Assembly (NCBI RefSeq): GCF_002797915.1
Contig: NZ_PGTY01000002.1
Location: forward strand, 398,501-462,500
DNA length: 64,000 bases
From: Yoonia maricola
Lineage (GTDB): Bacteria; Pseudomonadota; Alphaproteobacteria; Rhodobacterales; Rhodobacteraceae
Reading direction: 5' to 3'
Of this stretch, positions 53,122-61,495 are shown in pieces. A model generated the notes under the pieces. The model had not been told where the DNA came from. It saw nothing but the letters and a program-made list of their open reading frames with translations, and did not search any database. Each line of letters starts with the position of its first letter. Position 1 is the first letter of the stretch. Made by a program: the position numbers and the translations under genes.

Positions 53122-53221
53122 GTCGCAAGGTTCCCACAGTTTGGTGAGCCGCTGAAATGCCCGCAAATATCTGTTGCTTTATACGGTAATCTGTCTATGA
53201 GTTTCCAATAGGAAACACGCT

Positions 53222-53388
53222 GACCGGGAGAGACCGGATCAGTCCGGCGCCGAAGGAGCAACCGCCCCGGTCACTCTCAGGCAAAAGGACCGGTTGGGGT
53301 GCAACACGCCGAAGAGAGACCTTAAATGGTCCGCCGAAGGAGCAAGCCTTAGCGGGCGAATCTCTCAGGTAAAGCAGACGGCGGGGGC
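53222..53388 (+). ncRNA. Tandem glycine riboswitch
   Basis: Two consecutive glycine-aptamer patterns. The first runs from GGGAGAGACCGG through GCGCCGAAGGAGCAACC to CACTCTCAGGCAAAAGGACC (53225-53290). The second runs from GAAGAGAGACC through CGCCGAAGGAGCAAGCC to AATCTCTCAGGTAAA (53311-53372). The conserved GCCGAAGGAGCAA and CTCTCAGGyAAA blocks occur in both, with a short linker, as in cooperative glycine riboswitches. The expression platform precedes the DadA-like start; no clear intrinsic terminator was found, so translational control is likely. Confidence 0.95.
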
Positions 53389-53390
53389 AG

Positions 53391-53410
53391 ATGGTAAGGA
53401 GATTTACCAT
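53391..53410 (+). promoter_or_regulatory. Start-codon hairpin downstream of the riboswitch
   Basis: A perfect 7-bp inverted repeat ATGGTAA (53391-53397) and TTACCAT (53404-53410) encloses GGAGAT. The loop contains the Shine-Dalgarno bases, and the 3' arm contains the first two bases of the ATG at 53409. It is a good candidate for the riboswitch expression platform. Confidence 0.6.
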
Positions 53411-54659
53411 GCCTTCTATTGCTGTTTTGGGTGCTGGGATCACTGGCGTGACCACTGCTTATTCACTTCACAAGCGCGGTTACGACGTGACCGTTTTTGA
53501 TCGCCAGCGTTATGCGGCGATGGAAACAAGCTTTGCCAACGGCGGGCAGTTGAGCGCGTCTAACGCCGAAGTTTGGAACCAGTGGTCAACCGTCCTTAAG
53601 GGCATCAAATGGATGTTGCAGAACGACGCACCTTTGTCCGTGAACCCGCGCCCCAGCTGGCACAAGATCAGCTGGATGGCCGAATTTTTGGCGAATATTC
53701 CAAAGTATAAGAACAACACCATTGAGACAGCGCGTTTAGCCGTGACTGCGCGCGCTGGGCTGTCGGAGATGGCGGACCGTGCAGGGATTGATTTTGATTT
53801 CACGCCTGCTGGTATTCTGCATTTCTATAAGACTGAGAAGGACTTTGCCCATGCGCGCAAGGTCACTGAACTGCTGGCCCAAGGTGGGTTGCGGCGGCAT
53901 GAGCTGACAGCGGAAGAAACCTTGGCAAAGGAGCCGACTTTGCGCGGCGATATCCTTGGCGGATTTTGGACCGAGAGTGATAGCACAGGTGATATCCACA
54001 AGTTCACCGTTGGGCTGGCTGGGTGGCTGTGCAAGCAAGGCGTACAGTTCGAAATGGGACATGCCGTTGATGACGTGGCGGTTGATACCAATGGTGTGAC
54101 TGTGCAGGCCCGTGATGAACAGCTCTTTGATGCCGTTGTCGTTTCTGCCGGTGTGGCTTCGCGTAGCTTGGCCAAGAAGCTGGGTGACCGGGTGAATGTT
54201 TATCCGGTGAAAGGCTATTCGATCACTGTAAACCTGCCTGATGAGGTGTCTCAGGCAGCGGCCCCGACGGTTTCATTGCTTGATGACAAGGCGAAGATCG
54301 TGACCTCTCGTTTGGGGCGTGACCGCTTCCGCATTGCTGGGACGGCTGAATTCAACGGTGAGAACCGTGACATTCGGGCGGATCGCGTAAAACCCCTTGT
54401 TGACTGGTGTGAAAGCCACTTTCCAGACGTGTGCACCGAAAACGTTGTCCCATGGGCTGGCTTGCGCCCAATGATGCCGAATATGATGCCCCGTGTGGGC
54501 GCTGGCCGGCATGAACGTGTGTTCTACAACACCGGTCACGGGCACCTTGGCTGGACCCTCTCTGCCGCAACCGCCGATATCGTTGCAAGCACGGTACAGT
54601 CCCGGTTTTCCACGCAAAATTCAGTCAGTATACAACAGCATACATTGAAATCGGCCTAA
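53409..54659 (+). CDS. FAD-dependent D-amino-acid dehydrogenase (DadA-like)
   Basis: A 416-residue DAO-family flavoprotein. The FAD-binding GxGxxG motif is AVLGAGITGVTTAYSLHKRG at the N-terminus, with FANGGQLSASNAEVW next, typical of DadA. GYSITVNLPD and AGLRPMMPNMMPRVG match the substrate and FAD-closing regions, and the end NTGHGHLGWTLSAATAD is the DadA signature. It should oxidise D-amino acids, or glycine, to keto acids. A tandem glycine riboswitch immediately upstream implies that glycine turns it on. RBS AAGGAG lies 8 bases before ATG 53409. Confidence 0.92.
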   Translation: MPSIAVLGAGITGVTTAYSLHKRGYDVTVFDRQRYAAMETSFANGGQLSASNAEVWNQWSTVLKGIKWMLQNDAPLSVNPRPSWHKISWMAEFLANIPKYKNNTIETARLAVTARAGLSEMADRAGIDFDFTPAGILHFYKTEKDFAHARKVTELLAQGGLRRHELTAEETLAKEPTLRGDILGGFWTESDSTGDIHKFTVGLAGWLCKQGVQFEMGHAVDDVAVDTNGVTVQARDEQLFDAVVVSAGVASRSLAKKLGDRVNVYPVKGYSITVNLPDEVSQAAAPTVSLLDDKAKIVTSRLGRDRFRIAGTAEFNGENRDIRADRVKPLVDWCESHFPDVCTENVVPWAGLRPMMPNMMPRVGAGRHERVFYNTGHGHLGWTLSAATADIVASTVQSRFSTQNSVSIQQHTLKSA

Positions 54660-54667
54660 ACAGTACC

Positions 54668-54699
54668 TATCTGTCCTTCATAACAATGAGGGACAGATA
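54668..54699 (+). promoter_or_regulatory. 14-bp hairpin covering the qmcA ribosome site
   Basis: TATCTGTCCTTCAT (54668-54681) pairs with ATGAGGGACAGATA (54686-54699) around an AACA loop, with one G-U pair. The 3' arm contains the GAGGGA ribosome site and ends one base before the chosen start. No T-run follows, so translational control or RNA processing is more likely than termination. Confidence 0.6.
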
Positions 54700-54700
54700 T

Positions 54701-55594
54701 ATGCCGATAGAAGACTTATTCGCTGAATTTTTTGGACAAAACATACTTTGGCTTATGCTGGCGGTGTTCATCATCGTCTGCATTATGGCCGGTGTTCGCA
54801 TCGTGCCGCAGTCAGAGAAATACGTGGTGGAAAGGCTTGGGCGGCTCCGCTCGGTGCTTGGGCCGGGTATCAACTTTATCGTGCCGTTTCTGGACCGTGT
54901 CCGGCATAAGGTATCGATTTTGGAACGCCAGTTGCCGTCCATGAACCAAGACGCGATTACATCGGACAACGTGCTGGTGCAGGTCGAAACATCGGTGTTT
55001 TACCGGATTATCGAGCCGGAAAAAACAGTTTACCGTATTCGTGACGTGGATGGTGCGATTTCCACGACCGTTGCTGGTATTGTACGTTCCGAGATTGGTC
55101 GCATGGAGCTTGATCAGGTACAGGCAAACCGTTCGAACCTGATTGATGCTGTGCGGTCACAAGTGGCCGAACAGGTTGACGATTGGGGTATCGAAGTGAC
55201 GCGTGCCGAAATTCTGGACGTGAACCTTGACCAAGCAACCCGCGAAGCGATGTTGCAGCAGTTGAATGCTGAACGTGCGCGTCGTGCGCAGGTGACGGAA
55301 GCCGAAGGTCAAAAGCGTGCGGTTGAGCTGCAATCTGATGCGGAACTTTATGCCGCCGAGCAGGACGCCAAGGCACGTCGTGTATTGGCCGATGCGGAAG
55401 CTTATGCGACCCAAGTGGTTGCGGTGGCGATTGCTGAAAATGGCTTGGAGGCGGCGCAGTATCAGGTCGCACTCAAGCAAGTCGAAGCTTTGCAGAAGCT
55501 GGGTGATGGTGCGGGTAGCCAGACAGTTGTCTTGCCAGCCAATGCGGTCGATGCTTTCTCGAATGCCTTCGCAATGTTGAAAGGACGTGGATAA
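54701..55594 (+). CDS. qmcA: SPFH/band-7 domain protein (QmcA-like, stomatin family)
   Basis: A 297-residue membrane protein. One N-terminal helix (ILWLMLAVFIIVCIMAGVRI) precedes the SPFH domain (PQSEKYVVERLGRLRSVLGP; TSDNVLVQVETSVFYRI) and a long coiled coil (LNAERARRAQVTEAEGQKRA onward). SPFH proteins form large membrane cages around proteases such as FtsH or HtpX. The ATG at 54701 is preferred to 54686 because GAGGGA is correctly spaced. It overlaps the NfeD gene by one base (TAATG), the usual QmcA-NfeD pairing. Confidence 0.92.
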   Translation: MPIEDLFAEFFGQNILWLMLAVFIIVCIMAGVRIVPQSEKYVVERLGRLRSVLGPGINFIVPFLDRVRHKVSILERQLPSMNQDAITSDNVLVQVETSVFYRIIEPEKTVYRIRDVDGAISTTVAGIVRSEIGRMELDQVQANRSNLIDAVRSQVAEQVDDWGIEVTRAEILDVNLDQATREAMLQQLNAERARRAQVTEAEGQKRAVELQSDAELYAAEQDAKARRVLADAEAYATQVVAVAIAENGLEAAQYQVALKQVEALQKLGDGAGSQTVVLPANAVDAFSNAFAMLKGRG

Positions 55595-55866
55595 TGCCAC
55601 TTTGGACGGAATGGTGGGTTTGGATGTCAGGGGCGCTTGTCCTCGCAACACTCGAAGTGTTGATCCCCGGCTATATCTTTCTGGGGTTCGCACTGGGTGC
55701 GGCAATGATGGGGCTGCTGATCCTCTTTGGGGTTTCAGCATCCGGTCTGGCACTGACCTTGGTGGTCTTTGCGGTGCTGTCGCTGTTGTCCTACCTGGCG
55801 ATGCGCAAGTATTTTGGATTGAAGACCGGACAGGTCAAAATCTGGGACACGGACGTCAACGACTGA
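55594..55866 (+). CDS. NfeD-family membrane protein
   Basis: A 90-residue protein of the short NfeD class, with helices MSGALVLATLEVLIPGYIFLG and two more hydrophobic stretches before SYLAMRKYFGLKTG. It lacks the N-terminal protease domain of long NfeD proteins and most of the OB-fold tail, so it is a minimal partner of the SPFH protein encoded upstream. The start overlaps the qmcA stop. A terminator follows. Confidence 0.88.
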   Translation: MPLWTEWWVWMSGALVLATLEVLIPGYIFLGFALGAAMMGLLILFGVSASGLALTLVVFAVLSLLSYLAMRKYFGLKTGQVKIWDTDVND

Positions 55867-55898
55867 TGCAACCTGTCAAACATTGACACAGAGTTTTG

Positions 55899-55930
55899 AA
55901 ACCCCCGGCCCTAGTGGTTGGGGGTTTTTG
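55899..55930 (+). terminator. Terminator of qmcA-nfeD, overlapping the pyrF 3' end
   Basis: AAACCCCC (55899-55906) pairs with GGGGGTTT (55920-55927), then TT. The 3' arm and T-run lie inside the last codons and stop of the convergent pyrF gene. The minus-strand product has TTTC after the stem, so it may work in both directions. Confidence 0.85.
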
Positions 55931-56627
55931 CTTGGGGTGAAGCCAGTTCGGCCAAGATACCTTGGGCGGCTGCTTTTGGGCTATCGGCTTGCCAGATAGG
56001 GCGTCCGACAACCACATGATCCGCACCATTCGCAATCGCTTGCGCAGGCGTCATGACCCGCTTTTGATCGCCAAGGGCTGCACCTGCTGGACGGACACCG
56101 GGGGTGACAATGAGCTTGCCTTCCGCTTCGGGCAAGGCACGGATGAGAGCCGCCTCTTGCGGCGATGCGATCACGCCGTCTGCCCCGTTGGACAAGGCCG
56201 TGCCCGCACGCTCCTGCACCAGATCGGCGACGTCGCCTGCCTTGATGCAAGATGCATCCAAATCGTCGCGGTCGAGCGATGTCAGGATTGTCACTGCAAG
56301 GATTTTCATATCAGACCCACCAGCCCCTTCGCGCGCCGCGCGCACCACATGCGGGTCGCCGTGTACCGTCAGAAAATCCAGATCGAACTGCGCCACGCCG
56401 CGCACCGCTGCTTCAACCGTGGCGCCGATATCAAAGAATTTCATATCCAGAAAAATGCGCTTGCCATGCTCTTGCTTCAGCTCATTGGCCAGGGCAAGCC
56501 CGCCGCCCGTCAGCATGCCCAAACCGATCTTATAGAAACTGACACTATCTCCCAGCGTCTTGGCCAGTTCCAACCCATCAAGGACATTCGGCAGGTCCAG
56601 TGCTACGATCAAACGGTCATCGGACAT
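55911..56627 (-). CDS. pyrF: Orotidine 5'-phosphate decarboxylase
   Basis: A 238-residue TIM-barrel enzyme converting OMP to UMP, the last step of de novo pyrimidine synthesis. The active-site signature is FLDMKFFDIGATVEAAV (Asp, Lys, Asp of the DxKxxDI motif), preceded by IVALDLP and followed by TVHGDPHVVRAA. VTPGVRPAGAALGDQKRV closes the phosphate loop. The ATG at 56627 follows AGGAGTGCGCCCC; the frame open to 56756 is not conserved. The last codons are built from the shared terminator. Confidence 0.96.
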   Translation of the reverse strand: MSDDRLIVALDLPNVLDGLELAKTLGDSVSFYKIGLGMLTGGGLALANELKQEHGKRIFLDMKFFDIGATVEAAVRGVAQFDLDFLTVHGDPHVVRAAREGAGGSDMKILAVTILTSLDRDDLDASCIKAGDVADLVQERAGTALSNGADGVIASPQEAALIRALPEAEGKLIVTPGVRPAGAALGDQKRVMTPAQAIANGADHVVVGRPIWQADSPKAAAQGILAELASPQAKTPNH

Positions 56628-56726
56628 GGGGCGCACTCCTTGGCTGGTTTCCAACGGGGGTCTAGCGATTGCAGGCGCAGGGTGCAAATGCAATGGCGCA
56701 GCCTCTCCCGGGGCCGCGCCATTGCG

Positions 56727-56759
56727 CCTTTGTTCGTCATCACCACTGACGACCAAAGG
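56727..56759. repeat. Imperfect inverted repeat in the pyrF-clpB gap
   Basis: CCTTTGTTCGTCA (56727-56739) and TGACGACCAAAGG (56747-56759) pair over 13 positions with one mismatch, separated by 7 bases. It lies between divergent pyrF and clpB, about 100 bp from pyrF and 240 bp from clpB, so it may be a regulator site. Confidence 0.55.
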
Positions 56760-56893
56760 GGGGGGTCTTGTGAGTGGCAGCCTGCGGGTGTCGCAGGGTT
56801 TTGGTCACGGGCGCTTTCTGCATCATTCCTGCGATCCATGCGCGGGGAATAAGGGCGCCAATCTCCCCCTTAAGTGGAAAATCCAATCACAGC

Positions 56894-56923
56894 CTTGCGA
56901 CGGGGATACCCAATGCCCATCTA
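56894..56923 (+). promoter_or_regulatory. Candidate RpoH (sigma-32) promoter of clpB
   Basis: A -35-like CTTGCGA (56894-56900) and a -10-like CCCATCTA (56916-56923) with 15 bases between resemble the heat-shock consensus CTTGAAA / CCCCATnTA. The start codon of clpB lies 75 bases downstream. Confidence 0.55.
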
Positions 56924-56997
56924 ATTGGTGAGGCCCAAACAAGGTGTGCTGCATAGCGGGCACCACATAATCCGGGCGCTTAGATAAGGAGAGACCC

Positions 56998-59613
56998 ATG
57001 AACTTAGATAAGTTCACTGAGCGGTCGCGCGGCTTTGTACAGGCCGCACAGACGATCGCAATGCGCGAAAACCACCAGCGGTTTGCGCCAGAACACCTGC
57101 TCAAGGCATTGATGGATGACGAAGAAGGGTTGGCCTCCAACCTGATCACGCGTGCGGGTGGTAACCCGCAGGCCGTGTTGGCTGCGGTTGATGCTAGCCT
57201 CGCCAAATTGCCCCAAGTGACGGGCGAGGGCGCGCAGGTTTATCTTGATAACATCACTGCAAAAGTATTGGACGAAGCAGAGAAGGTCGCCAAGAAAGCG
57301 GGCGACAGTTTTGTGCCAGTCGAGCGTTTGCTGACAGCTTTGGCCCTTGTGAAATCCAAGGCGAAGGACGCTTTGGATGCTGGCAACGTCACCGCCCAAT
57401 CTCTGAATGCCGCGATCAATGACATTCGCAAAGGTCGGACTGCAGATAGTGCGACAGCGGAGGATAGCTTTGAAGCGTTGGCCAAATATGCGCGCGACCT
57501 GACCGAAGCCGCTGAGCAAGGTAAGATTGACCCGATTATTGGCCGCGACGAAGAGATTCGCCGCGCGATGCAGGTGTTGTCGCGTCGGACCAAGAACAAC
57601 CCTGTGCTGATCGGTGAACCGGGTGTCGGTAAGACCGCTATTGCCGAAGGTCTGGCGCTGCGCATCATTGATGGCGATGTTCCGGAAAGCTTGCGCAACA
57701 AGAAACTGATGGCCCTTGATATGGGTGCCTTGATCGCCGGGGCGAAATACCGCGGTGAGTTTGAGGAGCGTTTGAAAGCGGTCCTGAAAGAGATAGAGTC
57801 CGCCGCCGGTGAAATCATCCTTTTCATCGACGAAATGCACACGCTTGTCGGTGCCGGCAAATCAGATGGCGCGATGGATGCCGCCAACCTTATCAAACCT
57901 GCCCTTGCGCGGGGTGAATTGCACTGTGTGGGTGCCACGACGCTGGATGAATACCGCAAGTATGTTGAAAAGGATGCGGCCTTGGCCCGCCGGTTTCAGC
58001 CATTGATGGTTGAGGAGCCGACGGTCACGGATACGGTCAGTATTCTGCGTGGTATCAAGGAGAAGTACGAACTCCACCATGGTGTGCGTATCTCCGACAG
58101 TGCCTTGGTGGCTGCTGCAACGCTGTCGCACCGCTATATCACCGACCGCTTTTTGCCGGACAAGGCCATCGACCTGATGGACGAGGCGGCCAGCCGTCTG
58201 CGGATGGAAGTCGATAGCAAGCCAGAGGAACTGGATGCTCTGGATCGTCAGATCCTGCAGCTTCAGATCGAATCCGAGGCGCTGAAGAAAGAAGACGACA
58301 AGGCCTCTAAGGACCGTCTGGAAAAGCTGGAGAAGGAACTGGCCGATCTGCAGGATCGCGCGTCCGAGATGACCGCGAAATGGCAGAACGAGCGTGACAA
58401 GCTGGAAAGTACGCGCGACGTTAAAGAAAAGCTTGATCGTGCGCGGGCCGAGTTGGATATCGCCAAACGTGAAGGCAACCTCGCCAAAGCAGGTGAGCTG
58501 TCTTATGGCGTGATCCCGGAACTTGAGCGTCTGGTGGCGCAAGTCGAAGAAGGCGACGACGACCTGATGGTCGAAGAAGCCGTGCGCCCGGAGCAGATTG
58601 CCGAAGTGGTCGAGCGATGGACGGGTATCCCGACCTCCAAGATGCTTGAAGGCGAACGTGATAAACTGCTGCGCATGGAAGAAGAGTTGGGCAAGCGTGT
58701 CATCGGGCAAAAGCCCGCCGTGCGGTCTGTTGCGAATGCCGTGCGCCGTGCACGCGCTGGGCTGAACGATGAGAACCGGCCTTTGGGCTCGTTCCTGTTC
58801 CTTGGCCCAACCGGTGTGGGTAAAACGGAACTGACGAAAGCGGTCGCTGATTACCTCTTTGATGACGATTCCGCGATGGTCCGTATCGACATGTCCGAGT
58901 TCATGGAAAAGCACGCGGTCGCCCGTCTGATCGGCGCGCCACCGGGTTATGTCGGCTATGATGAGGGTGGGGTGCTGACCGAAGCGGTTCGCCGTCGTCC
59001 GTATCAGGTGGTCCTGTTCGATGAGGTCGAAAAAGCGCACCCGGATGTGTTCAACGTGTTGTTGCAGGTGCTTGACGATGGTGTGCTAACCGATGGTCAG
59101 GGCCGCACGGTTGATTTCAAGCAAACGCTGATCATCCTGACATCTAACCTTGGTGCGCAGGCGCTGAGCCAATTGCCGGATGGTGCGGACGCAACCGAGG
59201 CGAAGCGCGATGTAATGGACGCAGTGCGGGCCCATTTCCGGCCCGAATTCCTGAACCGTCTGGACGAGACGATCATATTTGATCGTCTGGCGCGCGAGGA
59301 TATGGCCGGGATCGTCACGATCCAGCTTGGATTGCTTGAAAAGCGGTTGGCGGGGCGCAACATCCGGCTTGATCTGGATGAGGCCGCACTGAAATGGCTG
59401 GCGGACGAAGGCTATGATCCGGTGTTCGGGGCACGCCCGCTCAAGCGGGTGATCCAGCGGGCGCTTCAGGATCAACTGGCCGAGATGATCCTTGCCGGTG
59501 ATGTCATGGACGGTGACACGATTGCCGTCAGCGCAGGTGTGGATGGGCTGTTGGTAGGGGACCGAGTGTCATCTAGTAACAGACAACCGCCTGAGGATGC
59601 GGTGGTTCACTGA
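56998..59613 (+). CDS. clpB: ATP-dependent disaggregase ClpB
   Basis: An 871-residue Hsp100 chaperone that, with DnaK, threads proteins out of aggregates. The N-domain starts [20 protein letters not shown]. The first AAA domain has Walker [15 protein letters not shown] near residue 205 and the pore loop [13 protein letters not shown] long coiled-coil middle domain spans about 405-530. The second AAA domain has [14 protein letters not shown] near residue 602, pore loop [13 protein letters not shown] and [13 protein letters not shown]. The coiled-coil middle domain and full length distinguish it from ClpA and ClpC. GGAGAGACCC precedes the ATG. Confidence 0.97.
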   Translation: MNLDKFTERSRGFVQAAQTIAMRENHQRFAPEHLLKALMDDEEGLASNLITRAGGNPQAVLAAVDASLAKLPQVTGEGAQVYLDNITAKVLDEAEKVAKKAGDSFVPVERLLTALALVKSKAKDALDAGNVTAQSLNAAINDIRKGRTADSATAEDSFEALAKYARDLTEAAEQGKIDPIIGRDEEIRRAMQVLSRRTKNNPVLIGEPGVGKTAIAEGLALRIIDGDVPESLRNKKLMALDMGALIAGAKYRGEFEERLKAVLKEIESAAGEIILFIDEMHTLVGAGKSDGAMDAANLIKPALARGELHCVGATTLDEYRKYVEKDAALARRFQPLMVEEPTVTDTVSILRGIKEKYELHHGVRISDSALVAAATLSHRYITDRFLPDKAIDLMDEAASRLRMEVDSKPEELDALDRQILQLQIESEALKKEDDKASKDRLEKLEKELADLQDRASEMTAKWQNERDKLESTRDVKEKLDRARAELDIAKREGNLAKAGELSYGVIPELERLVAQVEEGDDDLMVEEAVRPEQIAEVVERWTGIPTSKMLEGERDKLLRMEEELGKRVIGQKPAVRSVANAVRRARAGLNDENRPLGSFLFLGPTGVGKTELTKAVADYLFDDDSAMVRIDMSEFMEKHAVARLIGAPPGYVGYDEGGVLTEAVRRRPYQVVLFDEVEKAHPDVFNVLLQVLDDGVLTDGQGRTVDFKQTLIILTSNLGAQALSQLPDGADATEAKRDVMDAVRAHFRPEFLNRLDETIIFDRLAREDMAGIVTIQLGLLEKRLAGRNIRLDLDEAALKWLADEGYDPVFGARPLKRVIQRALQDQLAEMILAGDVMDGDTIAVSAGVDGLLVGDRVSSSNRQPPEDAVVH

Positions 59614-59615
59614 TC

Positions 59616-59645
59616 AAATGGGGGCGCCTTCGGGCGCCCCCATTT
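59616..59645 (+). terminator. Intrinsic terminator of clpB
   Basis: A perfect 13-bp stem (AAATGGGGGCGCC / GGCGCCCCCATTT) with a stable TTCG tetraloop begins 2 bases after the clpB stop. The downstream T-run is short. Confidence 0.9.
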
Positions 59646-59725
59646 ACATCGTCAGGGTTGTCCGAAGTTCCCGCCACAACGAGATCAGTTCTTGTAGGTC
59701 AGCATATCTGTCCTATAACGAGTTT

Positions 59726-60337
59726 ATGGCTGAACCAATATCCGAATCCACTCATTCGCTCATTGACGATATTCAAGGTCTCTCACTTGGTGTGTTCTTG
59801 GCCGGGATTGGTTTGCATATGCTGACCACCTTGGGGCTGATCACCGGGCAGACGGCAGGGATCGCGGTCGTTATATCGTACCTGAGTGGGTATTCATTTG
59901 GCGCTGTTTTTTTTCTGGTGAACCTGCCGTTTTATATCTTGGCGTGGCGGCGGCTTGGCAAAGCTTTCACGATCAAATCCATTATCTCGGTCACGGCCCT
60001 GTCGATCCTGACCGAGATTATTCCGCTTGGCATTGTGTTCAGCCATCTGGATCCGCTTTTGGGTGCGGTTACCTTTGGTGCCCTTACCGGTGTCGCGCTC
60101 TTGGTCCTCTTCCGGCACAACGGATCGCTGGGCGGTTTGGGGGTTGTGGCGTTGCTTATTCAAGACACCACCGGGTTTCAGGCAGGCTGGGTGCAGTTGA
60201 TCTTTGATCTATGCCTGTTCGGGCTGGCGTTCTTTTTGTTTGATCCGATGCTGGTCATGTATTCGCTGTTGGGCGCTGTGGTGATCAATCTGATTATTGC
60301 GATCAATCACCGTCGGGATCGGTATGTGGCGCGGTGA
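59726..60337 (+). CDS. YitT-family membrane protein
   Basis: A 203-residue protein with about six helices of the YitT/DUF161 type: LSLGVFLAGIGLHMLTTLGL, then GIAVVISYLSGYSFGAVFFL with VNLPFYILAWRRLGKAFT, a strong family marker. It lacks the C-terminal DUF2179 domain of larger relatives. Function is unknown. The ATG at 59726 is preferred; the frame is open back through the clpB terminator to 59597, which cannot be coding if transcription stops there. Confidence 0.85.
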   Translation: MAEPISESTHSLIDDIQGLSLGVFLAGIGLHMLTTLGLITGQTAGIAVVISYLSGYSFGAVFFLVNLPFYILAWRRLGKAFTIKSIISVTALSILTEIIPLGIVFSHLDPLLGAVTFGALTGVALLVLFRHNGSLGGLGVVALLIQDTTGFQAGWVQLIFDLCLFGLAFFLFDPMLVMYSLLGAVVINLIIAINHRRDRYVAR

Positions 60338-60439
60338 GGCAGAAGTTGCATTTCTTAACGACAGCAGGTCGTAAATATCGATCTGGTATAGCTCATAAAA
60401 CTAAGCTAGGCGCGATACGTTAAACTTAAGGCAGAAGCG

Positions 60440-60655
60440 ATGAAGCGCGTCGATATTATAAAATGGGTGGCAACAGTTATCCAGTTGGTTGGTTATGGTC
60501 TCACTGGCCTCAACATCGTTCCTTGGAACGTCTTTGCCTTTATGGTCGGAATTGTGCTGTGGTTCCTCGTCGGTGTGATGTGGAAGGACCGGGCCATCAT
60601 GGTCGTTCACGTGGGTGCATTCATCGCAATCGTTGGTGGCTACATCAATTCATAG
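60440..60655 (+). CDS. Small membrane protein of unknown function
   Basis: A 71-residue protein with three hydrophobic stretches: WVATVIQLVGYGLTGL, WNVFAFMVGIVLWFLVGVMW and IMVVHVGAFIAIVGGY. The start has AAGGCAGAAGCG upstream, and codon use matches the surrounding genes, which supports a true gene. I recall similar short proteins in other Rhodobacterales, but cannot name a function. It lies alone, between YitT and the convergent fasciclin gene. Confidence 0.75.
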   Translation: MKRVDIIKWVATVIQLVGYGLTGLNIVPWNVFAFMVGIVLWFLVGVMWKDRAIMVVHVGAFIAIVGGYINS

Positions 60656-60684
60656 CCCGACGGCGGTAAGGATGAATTAATCTA

Positions 60685-60716
60685 AAGAAAAAGCCCCGAC
60701 CAATCGGCCGAGGCTT
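60685..60716 (-). terminator. Intrinsic terminator of the fasciclin gene
   Basis: On the minus strand AAGCCTCGGCC pairs with GGTCGGGGCTT over 11 bp (two G-U pairs) with a GATT loop, followed by TTTCTTT. It lies about 25 bases after the stop codon. It may also serve the convergent 71-residue gene. Confidence 0.88.
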
Positions 60717-60740
60717 CCTGATGACGTCTGACGCCAGCGG

Positions 60741-61214
60741 TTAGCTTGCGGGCAGGATCACACTGTCGATCACGTGGATCACGCCATTGGAGGCTTCGAT
60801 GTCAGCGGCTACAACGTTTGCGCCGTCAACCATGACGCCGCCTTCGGTCATGATTGTCACATCGGCGCCGTTCACAGTTGTTGCCATCATTTCGTTGCTC
60901 AGGTCAGTGGACATCACCTTACCGGGCACAACGTGGTAGGTCAGGATCGCGGCCAGTGCTTCTGGGTCTTCCAGCAAGCCTTCGACTGTGCCTGCGGGCA
61001 GGGCAGCAAATGCTTCATCCGTCGGTGCGAAGACTGTGAAAGGGCCGTCGCCTTTCAGCGTCTCGACAAGGCCGGCGGCCTCTACTGCGGCGACCAATGT
61101 TGTGAAGGTGCCAGCCTCAACAGCTGTATCCACGATGTCCTTGTCGGACGCAGCGAAAGCGGATGTCGCAACTGTTGCGGCTGCGGTAAGGGCGATAAAA
61201 GTTCTGCGTAGCAT
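60741..61214 (-). CDS. Secreted fasciclin-domain protein
   Basis: A 157-residue protein with a signal peptide ([21 protein letters not shown]) and one FAS1 domain. The two FAS1 boxes are visible: [17 protein letters not shown] and the later [15 protein letters not shown], with YHVVPGKV between. FAS1 proteins mediate adhesion or matrix contacts. The ATG at 61214 follows AGGAGATTACTCT; the frame open to 61256 is not needed. It is divergent from msrP. Confidence 0.92.
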   Translation of the reverse strand: MLRRTFIALTAAATVATSAFAASDKDIVDTAVEAGTFTTLVAAVEAAGLVETLKGDGPFTVFAPTDEAFAALPAGTVEGLLEDPEALAAILTYHVVPGKVMSTDLSNEMMATTVNGADVTIMTEGGVMVDGANVVAADIEASNGVIHVIDSVILPAS

Positions 61215-61495
61215 AGAGTAATCTCCTATTTGCTTAAGATGCATTTTCTTGAGCATCGGGATTTCTACGAGGGGCTGGCAGTCCAGATCACCGGGGATTC
61301 TTGCTACTGCTGTTTGACGACCGTTTTGAACGGCCTAAGCCACGCAGCTTTCACAGTTCCAATCACAGATCCGTGATGTTTCGTGATTGAACCGCCCTGA
61401 TTTTGGAACATTTCACTGTTCTGGCGGCAACGTGAGTCATCTTTCAACCGTTATCACCTATATGATCACAGGAATCGAAATGAACGGAGAGCCAC

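Noticed and set aside
57862..59040. 392-codon minus-strand frame inside clpB
   Set aside because: Antisense shadow of a highly conserved coding region; the composition mirrors ClpB codons.
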